Positions 18,030 through 28,322 are shown, numbered from the stretch's first letter. The stretch is DNA of 64,000 nucleotides from Butyrivibrio sp. (GCA_016291375.1 JAEEXE010000008.1:1-64000), one strand, 5' to 3'. Numbers and translations are program-made. The notes: generated by a model from the letters alone, not told the origin.

Positions 18030-20021
18030 ATGGCTTTCATAAATGAACTGGACAAAAAGACTATCGATCAGATCGCTGCAGGTGAAGTCGTAGAAAGACC
18101 TGCAAGTGTGGTAAAAGAGCTTGTGGAAAATGCCATAGACTCAGGTGCCACAGCTGTTACTGTAGAGATAAAGGGCGGCGGGATCGACATGATCCGAGTT
18201 ACGGACAATGGCTCCGGAATCGAGAAAAGCGAGATAAGAAAAGCATTTAAGAGGCATGCTACCAGTAAGCTTAAGACTATAGACGATCTTTATACCATTC
18301 ATTCACTTGGTTTTAGAGGAGAGGCACTATCAAGTATTTCCTCAGTGGCTCAGGTTGACATGATTACCAAGACTAAGGATTCGCTTGAGGGTATAAGGTA
18401 TTGTATCAACGGTGGAGAGGAAGCTGCTTTTGAAGAAATAGGAGCACCCGACGGAACAACTCTTATTGTTCGAAATCTCTTTTACAATACTCCTGCCAGA
18501 AAGAAATTCTTAAAGACGCCGCAGACTGAAGGAAGCTATATCGGTGATGTTATGGAGCATCTTGCTCTTGATAATCCCACTGTTTCTTTTCATTATATCA
18601 ACAACAAGGATGATAAGTTTAATACATCCGGAAACGGTGATCTTAAGGAGATTATTTATAGGATCTACGGAAGAGATATTTCTGTAAGTCTGGTGCCTAT
18701 AAATGTGACGGAAAACGGCATCACCATGGAAGGTTATCTTGGACAGCCCTCGATTAACAGATCTAATCGTAATTTTGAGATATTCTTTGTAAACGGCAGA
18801 TATGTAAAGGATAAGGTTATCTCCAAAGCACTTGAAGAGGGATATAAGCAGTATCTTATGATGCATAAGTTTCCCTTTGCCATTCTTCATATAAGGCTTG
18901 ATCCGTCTCTTGTTGATGTTAATGTTCATCCTGCCAAGCTGGAAGTAAGGTTCAACAATCAGACTGCGCTTTATGAATTTATCAGAAGAAATGTTGAAGA
19001 TACACTTAGAAACCACGAGATGATTCCGGATGCACTACTTGGAGATGATCTTAAGGATGCCAAGAAGGAAACGAAGTCAGAGGGGTCTTTAGCAGATGCT
19101 TCAAGCGAAGGCGTTCCTGATAATAGCTCTTCACCTGAAGCAGAAGAACCCAAGAAAGCTACGGCTCCGGAACCTTTTGAAAAGCTTCGTTTTGAAGAAA
19201 ATAAGGTTAATGAAGATGCTCCTGTGTATGCTAAGGGAGTTAAGGAAGAGCCTATCAGAATTCAGGATAGCAATAAGTCGGCTGTCTGGACCAGAATTTT
19301 TGGTGATTCTGATGGAACAAATGCAGAAAAAAATGAAAGGCCTTCACCTATAATCAAATCTGATGAGGCAATTATAGTTGAGAAGCCTGTTCAGTTAGAT
19401 CTATTTGAAGAAAAGGTTCTTACCAAAGAAAATGTCAAGGAATATGAGATTCTCGGACAGATATTTGGAACTTATTGGATTATAGGATTTAAAGATAAGA
19501 TGTTTCTTGTTGATCAGCATGCAGCTCATGAGAAGGTTAATTATGAGCGTATGATCGCAAGGTTTAAGTCAGGAGATATGCTTTCCCAGATGGTGAATCC
19601 TCCTGTAATAGTGACACTTTCTTCTGCAGAGGAAGATATTTTCTTGTCCTACAGAGAGTATTTTGAGAGACTTGGATTTAATATCGAGAACTTCGGCGGA
19701 CACGAATATGCAATGAGGGCTATTCCCATTGATCTGTTCGGATGTTCCGATGAGAAGGAGATGTTTACTCAGATTCTCGATGAACTTTCTCATGAAACTA
19801 ATTTGGACAGGACTCCTGATGTTATAAATTATAAGATAGCAAGTATGGCTTGTAAGGCTTCTGTAAAGGGCAATACTACAATGACCAAAGAGGAGATGGA
19901 AGCTCTTTTGGATGAGCTTCTTACTCTTGATAATCCATACAACTGTCCTCACGGAAGACCTACTATCGTATCAATGACCAAGTATGAGATTGATAAGAAG
20001 TTTAAACGAGTGGTGGAATGA
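18030..20021 (+). CDS. mutL: DNA mismatch repair protein MutL
   Basis: A 663-residue GHKL ATPase that couples MutS recognition to strand incision. N-terminal motifs: IAAGEVVERPASVVKELVENAIDSGA (shown here in part as VKELVENAID), DNGSGI, and GFRGEALSSI. A low-complexity acidic linker spans about 345-455. The C-terminal dimerisation domain has DQHAAHEKVNYERM, which contains the DQHAxxE(x)4E endonuclease motif of nicking MutL proteins, and CPHGRP near the end, another metal-site motif. It therefore looks like an active endonuclease, as expected where MutH is absent. It overlaps miaA by four bases. Confidence 0.95.
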   Translation: MAFINELDKKTIDQIAAGEVVERPASVVKELVENAIDSGATAVTVEIKGGGIDMIRVTDNGSGIEKSEIRKAFKRHATSKLKTIDDLYTIHSLGFRGEALSSISSVAQVDMITKTKDSLEGIRYCINGGEEAAFEEIGAPDGTTLIVRNLFYNTPARKKFLKTPQTEGSYIGDVMEHLALDNPTVSFHYINNKDDKFNTSGNGDLKEIIYRIYGRDISVSLVPINVTENGITMEGYLGQPSINRSNRNFEIFFVNGRYVKDKVISKALEEGYKQYLMMHKFPFAILHIRLDPSLVDVNVHPAKLEVRFNNQTALYEFIRRNVEDTLRNHEMIPDALLGDDLKDAKKETKSEGSLADASSEGVPDNSSSPEAEEPKKATAPEPFEKLRFEENKVNEDAPVYAKGVKEEPIRIQDSNKSAVWTRIFGDSDGTNAEKNERPSPIIKSDEAIIVEKPVQLDLFEEKVLTKENVKEYEILGQIFGTYWIIGFKDKMFLVDQHAAHEKVNYERMIARFKSGDMLSQMVNPPVIVTLSSAEEDIFLSYREYFERLGFNIENFGGHEYAMRAIPIDLFGCSDEKEMFTQILDELSHETNLDRTPDVINYKIASMACKASVKGNTTMTKEEMEALLDELLTLDNPYNCPHGRPTIVSMTKYEIDKKFKRVVE

Positions 20022-20956
20022 ATAAACAAAAACTTGTTGTATTAACAGGCCCGACTGCTGTGGGCAAATCAAAACTATCAATAGAGCTTGCAAAGAGAAT
20101 AGGCGGAGAGATCATCTCCGCTGATTCTATGCAGGTCTATAAATACATGGATATAGGAACTGATAAGATATCACCGGAAAAGATGGAGGGTGTTCCCCAT
20201 CATCTTATAGATATCCTGGAGCCTAGCGAACCTTTTAATGTCTTTTTATTTCAAAAGCTTGTTAAAGAGGCTATAAAGGATATCGCATCCAGAGGAAAAA
20301 TCCCGATCATAGTCGGCGGAACCGGCTTTTATATTCAGGCAGTGCTCTATGATATTGATTTTACCGAGACTGATGAAGATATGACTATAAGAGAAGAGCT
20401 TGAAAATAAGGCTGCGCAGGGCAAAGCTCTTGAGCTTTATGATGAATTAAAGAAAGTTGATCCAAGGTCTGCTGAAATAATTCATGCTAATAATATAAAG
20501 AGAGTGATTCGTGCTCTTGAATATTATAAAAAGACAGGTAAACCTATTTCCGAACATAATGATGAGCAGCACCGCAGAACTTCTCCTTATGATTTCAAGT
20601 ATTTTGTTCTGACGGATGACAGAGAAGTGTTGTATTCTCGTATAGATAAGAGAGTTGATCTTATGATATCATCAGGGCTTGAAAAGGAGGTTCGAAGGCT
20701 TCTTGATATGAATATAGACAGAAGCACCACTTCTATGCAGGGGCTTGGCTACAGGGAGATGATCGGTTATCTTGACGGTGAATATGATCTTGATCGTGCT
20801 GTTTATCTGATTAAAAGAAATACAAGGCATTTTGCCAAGCGCCAGCTTACATGGTTTAGAAGAGAAAAGGATGTTTGCTGGATAGATAAAAAAGCATTTG
20901 GCCGCGATGATAACAGAATTTTAGATGAGATTATAAGGATTTATAAAGATGAATAA
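20018..20956 (+). CDS. miaA: tRNA dimethylallyltransferase
   Basis: A 312-residue enzyme that transfers the dimethylallyl group to A37 of tRNAs reading UNN codons, making the substrate of MiaB. The P-loop GPTAVGKSKLSIELA is at about residues 10-24, followed by ISADSMQVYKYMDIGT and the conserved GGTGFYIQA. RNTRHFAKRQLTWFR near residues 270-285 is the usual C-terminal signature. Its ATG overlaps the mutL stop and its end overlaps the next gene by eight bases. Confidence 0.96.
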   Translation: MNKQKLVVLTGPTAVGKSKLSIELAKRIGGEIISADSMQVYKYMDIGTDKISPEKMEGVPHHLIDILEPSEPFNVFLFQKLVKEAIKDIASRGKIPIIVGGTGFYIQAVLYDIDFTETDEDMTIREELENKAAQGKALELYDELKKVDPRSAEIIHANNIKRVIRALEYYKKTGKPISEHNDEQHRRTSPYDFKYFVLTDDREVLYSRIDKRVDLMISSGLEKEVRRLLDMNIDRSTTSMQGLGYREMIGYLDGEYDLDRAVYLIKRNTRHFAKRQLTWFRREKDVCWIDKKAFGRDDNRILDEIIRIYKDE

Positions 20957-22244
20957 TGTTGAGAACAAAAATATTTACAATGCACTTGGAATTTCCGACA
21001 AGGTTTATGAGTTTGGAGAGAATATCTTAAAGGATCTGGAAGATAGATTTAAGAAGATTGATGAGACTGCAGAGTATAACCAGCTTAAAGTTCTTAAAGC
21101 AATGCAGGATAACAAGGTCAGTGAAGCCTGTCTTCTTGGAACCACAGGCTATGGTTACAATGATATCGGAAGAGAGAAGCTTGAAGCTGTATATGCTTCT
21201 GTATTTCATACAGAGGATGCTCTTGTAAGACCTCAGATTACCTGCGGAACCCATGCGCTTGCTCTTGCGCTTATGAGTAACTTAAGGCCAGGGGACAGGC
21301 TCTTTTCACCTGTAGGAAAGCCCTATGATACGCTGGAAGAAGTTATCGGGATAAGACCTTCCAAAGGTTCACTTAAGGAGTATGGAGTAAACTACAGTCA
21401 GGTGGACCTTCTTCCTGACGGAAGCTTTGATTTTGAAAATATAAAAAAGACTTTGAATGAATATGATGATATTAAGCTTGTTACCATTCAGAGATCTAAA
21501 GGTTATCAGACAAGACCCACTCTTTCTGTTGAGAGGATAGGAGAGCTTATTTCTTTTATCAAAGGAATCAGAAAAGATGTTATCTGCATGGTTGATAACT
21601 GCTACGGCGAATTTGTTCAGCGTATTGAGCCAACCGATCTTGGCGCCGATATGGTTGTGGGTTCTCTTATTAAGAATCCCGGAGGCGGCCTTGCTCCGAT
21701 AGGCGGTTATATTGCAGGAACAAAAGAGTGTGTTGAAAATGCCGCATACAGGCTTACTTCACCGGGGCTTGGTAAAGAAGTTGGTGCTTCTCTTGGAATA
21801 TTACCTCAGTTTTATCAGGGATTTTTCCTTGCACCTACAGTTACGGCTTCTGCGCTTAAAGGAGCGATATTTGCCGCAAATATTTATGAGAAGCTTGGCT
21901 TTGACGTTGTTCCTAATGCCACAGAAGACAGATTTGATATTATCCAGGCTGTTACTTTCGGAAAGCCCGAGGGGGTAATAGCTTTTTGTCAGGGAATACA
22001 GGCTGCAGCTCCCGTTGATTCATTTGTTTCTCCTAAGCCATGGGATATGCCGGGATATGATGCGCAGGTTATTATGGCTGCAGGTGCTTTTGTATCAGGC
22101 TCTTCAATTGAACTTTCTGCTGACGGACCAATTAAAGAACCTTATTCTGTTTTCTTCCAGGGAGGCCTTACTTGGCCCCATGCAAAGCTTGGTATATTAA
22201 AGACTTTGCAAAATCTTGTGGATAGTGGCGTTGTGATGTGTTAA
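20949..22244 (+). CDS. PLP-dependent COG4100 protein (methionine gamma-lyase-like)
   Basis: A 431-residue fold-type I PLP enzyme of the family once labelled aluminium resistance protein or methionine gamma-lyase family (YnbB in Bacillus). The likely PLP lysine lies in VGSLIKNPGGGLAPIGGY (about residue 242). It groups with Cys/Met metabolism enzymes, but the reaction is not established for this branch and I would not assign gamma-lyase activity. Location directly after miaA, translationally overlapped, is a conserved arrangement in clostridia and bacilli. Confidence 0.88.
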   Translation: MNNVENKNIYNALGISDKVYEFGENILKDLEDRFKKIDETAEYNQLKVLKAMQDNKVSEACLLGTTGYGYNDIGREKLEAVYASVFHTEDALVRPQITCGTHALALALMSNLRPGDRLFSPVGKPYDTLEEVIGIRPSKGSLKEYGVNYSQVDLLPDGSFDFENIKKTLNEYDDIKLVTIQRSKGYQTRPTLSVERIGELISFIKGIRKDVICMVDNCYGEFVQRIEPTDLGADMVVGSLIKNPGGGLAPIGGYIAGTKECVENAAYRLTSPGLGKEVGASLGILPQFYQGFFLAPTVTASALKGAIFAANIYEKLGFDVVPNATEDRFDIIQAVTFGKPEGVIAFCQGIQAAAPVDSFVSPKPWDMPGYDAQVIMAAGAFVSGSSIELSADGPIKEPYSVFFQGGLTWPHAKLGILKTLQNLVDSGVVMC

Positions 22245-22338
22245 ACTATAATCTGTATGAGTTTGGTTGTATATGGTAACAACCTTGTAAGAATTCCTTT
22301 CTGTCGCCCGGAAGCGATATATCTTTTGGAGGGTTCTT

Positions 22339-23052
22339 ATGAAAACACATACAATTAAATATAAAGATGCAGTCATGCCATGTGATATGCTTCCTTATGA
22401 ACGCTTTATGCATTTTGGACCGGAGTCTCTTACTGATGCAGAGCTTCTTGCGATCATAATACGAACCGGAAGCAGTTCCTGTTCACCTATTGAGATAGCA
22501 AGAAATGTTCTTGCACTTGGATACGGCAAGGAGAAAGGGCTTAATTGCTTATACAGAGCTTCTGTTGATGAACTCAAAGGTATCAATGGCATTGGGGAAG
22601 TTAAGGCTGTCAGACTTAAGTGCATCGCTGAGATCGCGATGCGTATGTCCATGAAGAGTGCTTCTTATTCACTTGATTGTTGCAAGCCTTCCGATGTGGC
22701 TCTTTGCTACATGGAAAAGCTTAGGCATGAAGAGCGTGAGAAGGTCATTCTTTTGTGTCTTAATAATAAACTAAGGCTTATAGAAGAGATTCTTTTGTCT
22801 ATAGGTACGGTCAACTCGGCATCTTTATCACCCAGAGATGTGTATATGCACGCTCTTAAATCAGGTGCTGCGGGGATTATCCTTATTCATAATCACCCGG
22901 GCGGCGATCCGTCACCAAGCAGGGCGGATGTTGCGATCACCAACAAGATCCGCGAATCGGGCATTATGCTTGATATCGCTCTTAGAGATCACATAATAAT
23001 AGGAGATAAGTCATATTACAGCTTTGAAGAGAAAGGGCTGTTATGGCAATAA
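22339..23052 (+). CDS. radC: RadC family JAMM-domain protein
   Basis: A 237-residue UPF0758 protein. An N-terminal helix-hairpin-helix (LKGINGIGEVKAVRLK, about 75-92) precedes a JAB1/MPN metalloprotease-like domain with HNHPGGDPSPSRAD (about 184-197), giving the HxHx7Sx2D zinc motif. Its function is uncertain; an old link to DNA repair has not held. GGAGGG is close before the ATG. A perfect -10 TATAAT occurs at 22247-22252 but without a good -35, so promoter placement is unclear. It precedes mreB as in Bacillus subtilis. Confidence 0.93.
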   Translation: MKTHTIKYKDAVMPCDMLPYERFMHFGPESLTDAELLAIIIRTGSSSCSPIEIARNVLALGYGKEKGLNCLYRASVDELKGINGIGEVKAVRLKCIAEIAMRMSMKSASYSLDCCKPSDVALCYMEKLRHEEREKVILLCLNNKLRLIEEILLSIGTVNSASLSPRDVYMHALKSGAAGIILIHNHPGGDPSPSRADVAITNKIRESGIMLDIALRDHIIIGDKSYYSFEEKGLLWQ

Positions 23053-23062
23053 GGAGGAAGTT

Positions 23063-24067
23063 TTGAGTAATATTTTTGGAATCGACCTTGGAACCAGTAA
23101 CATCAAGATTTACAACAGAGATGCGGATGGTCTGACAGTTGAAAAGAATATGATCGCTATCGAGAACAAGACTAATATTTTCGCATACGGTAATTCGGCC
23201 TATGAGATGTATGAGAAGGCTCCCGATAAGATCAATATTTCATATCCTTTGAACAGCGGAGTTATAGCTGATATCGAGCATATGGAGACTTTGGTAAAGC
23301 TCTTTATAACAGATCAGATGAAGGGTTCTGTTAAGCCTTGCGAAGTTTATATAGCTGTTCCCAAGGATGTTACTGAAGTTGAGAGACGTGCGTTCCACGA
23401 TCTTATCAATGATGCCGGCATCAAGGCCAAGAAAATCATGATGGTTAAGAAGCCCCTTGCTGATGGTCTTGGAATGAACATCGATGTCATGAACTCTCAG
23501 GGTGTTCTTGTAGTTAACGTTGGATATGATACAACTGAAATCTCTATTCTTTCACTTAGAGGTATCGTTGTAAGTAAGCTTATTAAGGTTGGTGGCAAGA
23601 AGTTTGATGAGTCCATCAGAAATATCGTTCGTAAAGAGTATGGTCTTCTTATTGGTGAGAAGACTTCCGAGAGCGTTAAGATGTCACTTAAGGACCTTGA
23701 AAAAGAAGGTAAGAATGCTCTTGTATACGGTAGAGATATTGTCACAGGTCTTCCTGTTGAGAGAGAGATTCCTACTGAGCTTATTAACAATGCACTTATA
23801 GAGAACTTTAATCAGATCCTTGATAACGTAAAGGCTGCTCTTGAGAAGACTCCTCCGGAGCTTGCTGCTGATATCTTTAAGCATGGTCTTTACCTTACAG
23901 GTGGTGCTTCTCAGGTATGCCACCTTGCTCAGAGACTTTCAAACGGTGTTGGACTTAATGTCAATATCGCTGAAAATCCTGTTGGATCTGTTGCACTTGG
24001 TCTTGCCAAGATTATCAAGGAAGATCAGTACAAAGTTCTTGCTTACGGAATCGAAGAGGATAAATAA
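23063..24067 (+). CDS. mreB: Rod-shape actin homologue MreB
   Basis: A 334-residue bacterial actin that forms membrane-associated filaments guiding wall elongation. The phosphate-1 motif IFGIDLGTSNIKIY is at residues 3-16, the phosphate-2 region VVNVGYDTTEIS near 150-160 and the adenosine motif LTGGASQV near 280. The in-frame reading could extend upstream to 23024, but TTG at 23063 is the credible start: AAGGAGG (23051-23057) lies five bases before it, and the N-terminus then matches MreB. It leads the block mreB-mreC-mreD-PBP2-rodA. Confidence 0.93.
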   Translation: MSNIFGIDLGTSNIKIYNRDADGLTVEKNMIAIENKTNIFAYGNSAYEMYEKAPDKINISYPLNSGVIADIEHMETLVKLFITDQMKGSVKPCEVYIAVPKDVTEVERRAFHDLINDAGIKAKKIMMVKKPLADGLGMNIDVMNSQGVLVVNVGYDTTEISILSLRGIVVSKLIKVGGKKFDESIRNIVRKEYGLLIGEKTSESVKMSLKDLEKEGKNALVYGRDIVTGLPVEREIPTELINNALIENFNQILDNVKAALEKTPPELAADIFKHGLYLTGGASQVCHLAQRLSNGVGLNVNIAENPVGSVALGLAKIIKEDQYKVLAYGIEEDK

Positions 24068-24070
24068 AGA

Positions 24071-24937
24071 ATGAGTCCCATAATTAAAAGAAGAGGAGAA
24101 GAATTTACTCTTCCGAGTAAATATCTCCTCTTTATTTTAACAGTGCTGTGTACCGCACTTATATTGATCACTTTTAAGACAAACCTGTTTGCCGGACCTT
24201 TGAATTCGTTTTCAGGTATTTTTGTTGTGCCTTTTCAGAAGGGTATTACAAAGGTCGGAACACATATTAAAGATACAACGGACAGGCTGGCATCTATTTC
24301 CAAGCTTTTAGATGAGAATGAGAAGCTTAAAGAAGAAATAGCTGAGCTTACTGAGAAGAATGCTTACCTTGAGCAGGATAAATATAAGCTTACAGAGCTT
24401 CAGAAGTTATACGAGATTGATTCCGAATATGATAACTATCATAAAGTGGGAGCCAATATCATTGCCAAGGATGCCGGAAACTGGTATTACTGTTTTGTTA
24501 TAGATAAGGGATCTGATGATGGATTAATGGTTGATATGAATGTTATTGCAGGTGGTGGTCTTGTCGGCATAATTACTGATGTTGGTCCAGACTGGGCTAA
24601 GGTTGAGTCAATCATTGCCGATAATGAGGCTGTCAGCGCAATGGTACTTTCATCCTCGGATAATATGATGGTAACCGGTGATCTTGAGAAGTACAAAACA
24701 GGTCTTATCAGTTTTTCCAAGCTTGTTGATGATGCTGATAAGGTAAGAGTCGGTGATAAGGTTGTTACTTCCAATATCAGTAATAAGTATGTTCCCGGAA
24801 TTCTTATAGGTTATATCAATGAGATAGCTGATGATTCCAATAACCTTACCAAATCCGGAACAATTACTCCAAAGGTTGATTTTGCGCACATGAATCAAGT
24901 GCTTGTAATTACTGAACTTAAACAGAAAGCGAAATGA
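24071..24937 (+). CDS. mreC: Rod-shape-determining protein MreC
   Basis: A 288-residue bitopic membrane protein of the elongasome. One transmembrane segment (about 17-38, rich in Leu, Ile and Thr) is followed by a coiled coil (about 70-115, with LLDENEKLKEEIAELTEKN) and the double beta-barrel MreC domain with VGANIIAKD and GGGLVGIITDVG. It starts three bases after mreB and links the cytoplasmic MreB filament to periplasmic-side PBP2. Full length and typical. Confidence 0.93.
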   Translation: MSPIIKRRGEEFTLPSKYLLFILTVLCTALILITFKTNLFAGPLNSFSGIFVVPFQKGITKVGTHIKDTTDRLASISKLLDENEKLKEEIAELTEKNAYLEQDKYKLTELQKLYEIDSEYDNYHKVGANIIAKDAGNWYYCFVIDKGSDDGLMVDMNVIAGGGLVGIITDVGPDWAKVESIIADNEAVSAMVLSSSDNMMVTGDLEKYKTGLISFSKLVDDADKVRVGDKVVTSNISNKYVPGILIGYINEIADDSNNLTKSGTITPKVDFAHMNQVLVITELKQKAK

Positions 24938-24946
24938 TCTGAACAT

Positions 24947-25471
24947 ATGAATATCAGGCGTGTTATTATAAACTTCATATTCATTGTGGCGTCCTTTGTT
25001 TTGCAGACGACAGTTTTCAGAGCTCTGGATTTTGGCGGCGTTGCTCCTAATCTGCTTATGATCTTTACCGCATCATTTGGATTTATAAAAGGAGACAAGG
25101 CCGGACTTTTATCCGGCTTTTTTTGCGGGCTTTTGATCGATATATTTTTTGGTTCCTTTTTGGGACTTTATGCCCTTATATACATGTATTTGGGATTTCT
25201 TATCGGCAAGCTCCATGATATCTTTTATTCGCAAAACGTAGCGATTCCCATTTGTTTTATAACAATCGGTGATTTTGTTTATGGTTTTATTTGCTATGTA
25301 ATTCTGTTTTTGTTTAGGAACAGATTTAATATAAGTTTTTATATGATGAAAGTCATTATTCCAGAAGTGGTATATACCGCGCTTGTGGCTATTTTTTATT
25401 ATCCGATCATCTTGTATGTAAACAACAAGATTGATGATCGAGAACAGAGGAGCGCAAAGAAGTTTGTTTGA
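24947..25471 (+). CDS. mreD: Rod-shape-determining protein MreD
   Basis: A 174-residue integral membrane protein with about five hydrophobic segments and the GLLSGFFCGLLIDIFFG signature typical of MreD. It partners MreC and RodA-PBP2 in lateral wall synthesis. The ribosome site before the ATG is weak, so coupling to mreC translation is likely. The end overlaps the start of PBP2. Confidence 0.88.
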   Translation: MNIRRVIINFIFIVASFVLQTTVFRALDFGGVAPNLLMIFTASFGFIKGDKAGLLSGFFCGLLIDIFFGSFLGLYALIYMYLGFLIGKLHDIFYSQNVAIPICFITIGDFVYGFICYVILFLFRNRFNISFYMMKVIIPEVVYTALVAIFYYPIILYVNNKIDDREQRSAKKFV

Positions 25472-28322
25472 GAATATTAAGGATTGGTTTGTAAAGTTCA
25501 TAACGTCCAGAGCTGTTATTATTTGCTGCATGTTTGTCTGTCTTGCCTGTATTATGATCTACAGGCTTTTTACCTTGCAGATAGTTAAAGGTGAATATTA
25601 TCTTGACTCTTTTAAACTCAAGATCAAGAAGGAGAAGACGATTCCTGCCACCAGAGGTAATATCTATGATAGAAACGGCAATCTGCTTGCATATAATGAG
25701 CTTGCCAACTCAGTTACCATTGAGGACGTATATAAGTCCGGTAAAGGCAAGAATAAGGCTATAAACGAGACCATTAATTCCGTTATTGATATTATTGAGA
25801 GTGACGGTGATACTGTGGATCAGGATTTTGGTATCATCCTAAACGAAAACAGGGAATTTGAGTTTATTTATACTCAGGATTCTTCCAAGGATCGTTTCCT
25901 TGCTAATGTTTATGGTCATGCTTCCATTAAGGATCTTAAATATGAGGAAAAGACCAAGACTGCGGAAGAGGTCATTGATTTTCTGTGTAAGGATTTCGGA
26001 ATCGGAGAAGAGGAGTCCAATGGATTAACTTCAACTTTTGTCCCCAGGAAAGGTTATACGGATGACAGGGCTCTTAAGCTTGTAATTGTCAGATACAAGA
26101 TGAAAGCCAACAGTTACCAGAAATATATTGATACAACTATTGCTTCCAATGTCAGTTATCAGACTATGGCAGATGTAATGGAAAATGCCAATCATCTGGA
26201 TGGTGTTGCCATCGAGTCAAGTACTGCAAGAAAGTATGCTGATTCTGAGTATTTTTCACATCTTCTTGGTTATACGGGAAAGATTTCAGAAGTTGAGCTT
26301 GCTAAACTTCAGCAGGAAAATCCTGATTATGATCAGAATGATATTGTAGGTAAAGCCGGTATCGAACAGTCCATGGAGAGTGTTCTTCAGGGAACAAAGG
26401 GCAGTGAGACAGTATACGTTGATAATACCGGTAAAGTTATTGAGACAAGCAATTATGTTGATTCTATTGCCGGTAATGATGTATATCTGTCTATTGATAA
26501 GGATCTTACAGAAGCTTGCTACAATATTTTGGAGCAGTCTCTTGCAGGTATTCTTGTTAAAAAGATACGTAATGTTAAGACTTATACTTTTACTGAGACT
26601 TCCAGTTCCAGCAATATTGTTATACCTATATATGATGTTTACTTTTCCGTATTTAACAACTATATCGTTGATATAAATCATTTTGCCAAGGAAGATGCAA
26701 AAGAGACAGAAAAAGCTATTTATCAGGTTTTCCTTTCCAAAAAGGAAGAGTCTATAAATGGTATCGTTTCTGAACTTAATGAAAAGCAGACTCCCTATGG
26801 TGACCTTTCCAAGGAATATCAGTGGTATATCTGGCATATTTACGAAACGCTTAAGAGCGACGGAATACTGGATGAGAGCAAGATTGATCAGGAAGATGCT
26901 ACTTTTAAAGCATGGAAAGCAGAAACAATATCTCTTTCCGAGTTTATGAAGTATGCTATTTCAAAGCATTGGGTTAATGTATCAAAACTCAATCTTGATA
27001 ACCAATATGCTTCCAAAAAAGAAATTTTTGCCCAGATAGTTGATGGTATAAAAGATAAGCTATCTACCGATTTTGAATTTGAATCAAGGCTATATAAATA
27101 TCTTTTGCTTGAAGATCGTATAAGCGGAACTCAGGTCTGCAACGTGCTTCTTGAACAGGAAGTCATATCTTTGGATGACGATGAGAGAGGTTTGTGGCAA
27201 AGAGGCGGAGAATCCGCGTACAGCTTTATGATCAAGAGAATAGAGAAGCTTGATATTACACCTGCGCAGCTTGCACTTGACCCTTGTTCAGCTTCTATTG
27301 TTATTACTGATGTCAATAGCGGTGATGTTCTTGCACTGGTTACATATCCGGGTTATGACAATAATAAGATGGCTAACTCAGTTGATCCTGTATATTACGA
27401 AAAGCTTCGTCATGATAAGTCTAATCCGCTTATGAATTTTGCTACTATGCAGAAGACGGCGCCCGGTTCAACTTTCAAGATGGTATCTGCTACAGCCGGA
27501 CTTATGGAAGGCGCGATAACAACAGGTTCTACCATACAATGTACCGGTATATTTACAAAGCTTGAGGATCGTCCGCCTACGTGTTGGAATCGTTCCGGAC
27601 ATGGTTCGCTTAACGTTACCGGAGCTATTAAAAATTCATGTAACGTCTTCTTTTATGAAGTTGGTTATAGACTTGGTACTGTTGGTAATTCCTATGATTC
27701 TGATATTGGTCTTCAGAAGCTTGGAAAATACGCCGGATTATATGGATTAAATGAGACAACCGGTGTTGAGATTTCCGAGTCTGACCCCAAAATATCTGAT
27801 AATGACTCTGTTCGTTCTGCTATTGGACAGGGTACTGCCAACTATACTACTGTTGGTCTTGCAAGATATGTAACTGCCGTAGCAAACAGCGGAACATGTT
27901 ATAACCTTACTCTTATTGATAAGACGACTGACTCTAACGGTAATCTGCTTGAAGAATATAGTGCCAGCGTCCGCAACAATATAGAGATGCCTCAGGCTTA
28001 TTGGGATGCAATCCATCTTGGAATGAGACAGGTTGTACAGTCCAAGACTTATTATGATAACTTAGGCGTTAATGTTGCAGGTAAGACCGGTACTGCACAG
28101 GAGAGTAAGAGTAGACCAAACCATTCACTGTTTGTATGCTATGCACCTTATGAGAATCCTGATATTGCCATAGCTACACGTATTGCCTATGGTTATACTT
28201 CAAGTTACGCAGCGGAGATAACCAAGGACGTTCTTGAGTATTACTATGATCTTAGAGATCGTGATGAGATTCTTTCAGGTACTGCTCAGACACTTCAAGA
28301 AGGCGCAACAATGGCTGATTAA
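25464..28322 (+). CDS. mrdA: Penicillin-binding protein 2 with a large insertion
   Basis: A 952-residue class B transpeptidase, partner of RodA in cell elongation. It has one N-terminal transmembrane segment (about 13-35), a PBP dimerisation domain and a transpeptidase domain with SxxK as STFK (about 668-671), SCN (about 724) and KTGT (about 874). Compared with the usual 600-750 residues it is long: about 240 extra residues (roughly 365-600) separate LSIDKDLTEACYNILEQ from SASIVITDVNSGDVLAL, elements normally only about 25-30 residues apart. TTG at 25464 is chosen over earlier TTG/ATG codons because AGAGGAG sits 11 bases upstream and the protein then begins normally before its membrane segment. 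Confidence 0.9.
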   Translation: MFENIKDWFVKFITSRAVIICCMFVCLACIMIYRLFTLQIVKGEYYLDSFKLKIKKEKTIPATRGNIYDRNGNLLAYNELANSVTIEDVYKSGKGKNKAINETINSVIDIIESDGDTVDQDFGIILNENREFEFIYTQDSSKDRFLANVYGHASIKDLKYEEKTKTAEEVIDFLCKDFGIGEEESNGLTSTFVPRKGYTDDRALKLVIVRYKMKANSYQKYIDTTIASNVSYQTMADVMENANHLDGVAIESSTARKYADSEYFSHLLGYTGKISEVELAKLQQENPDYDQNDIVGKAGIEQSMESVLQGTKGSETVYVDNTGKVIETSNYVDSIAGNDVYLSIDKDLTEACYNILEQSLAGILVKKIRNVKTYTFTETSSSSNIVIPIYDVYFSVFNNYIVDINHFAKEDAKETEKAIYQVFLSKKEESINGIVSELNEKQTPYGDLSKEYQWYIWHIYETLKSDGILDESKIDQEDATFKAWKAETISLSEFMKYAISKHWVNVSKLNLDNQYASKKEIFAQIVDGIKDKLSTDFEFESRLYKYLLLEDRISGTQVCNVLLEQEVISLDDDERGLWQRGGESAYSFMIKRIEKLDITPAQLALDPCSASIVITDVNSGDVLALVTYPGYDNNKMANSVDPVYYEKLRHDKSNPLMNFATMQKTAPGSTFKMVSATAGLMEGAITTGSTIQCTGIFTKLEDRPPTCWNRSGHGSLNVTGAIKNSCNVFFYEVGYRLGTVGNSYDSDIGLQKLGKYAGLYGLNETTGVEISESDPKISDNDSVRSAIGQGTANYTTVGLARYVTAVANSGTCYNLTLIDKTTDSNGNLLEEYSASVRNNIEMPQAYWDAIHLGMRQVVQSKTYYDNLGVNVAGKTGTAQESKSRPNHSLFVCYAPYENPDIAIATRIAYGYTSSYAAEITKDVLEYYYDLRDRDEILSGTAQTLQEGATMAD

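Noticed and set aside
23024-23062. Longer MreB start inside radC
   Set aside because: The extra 13 residues do not look like MreB, and a strong ribosome site lies just before the TTG at 23063.
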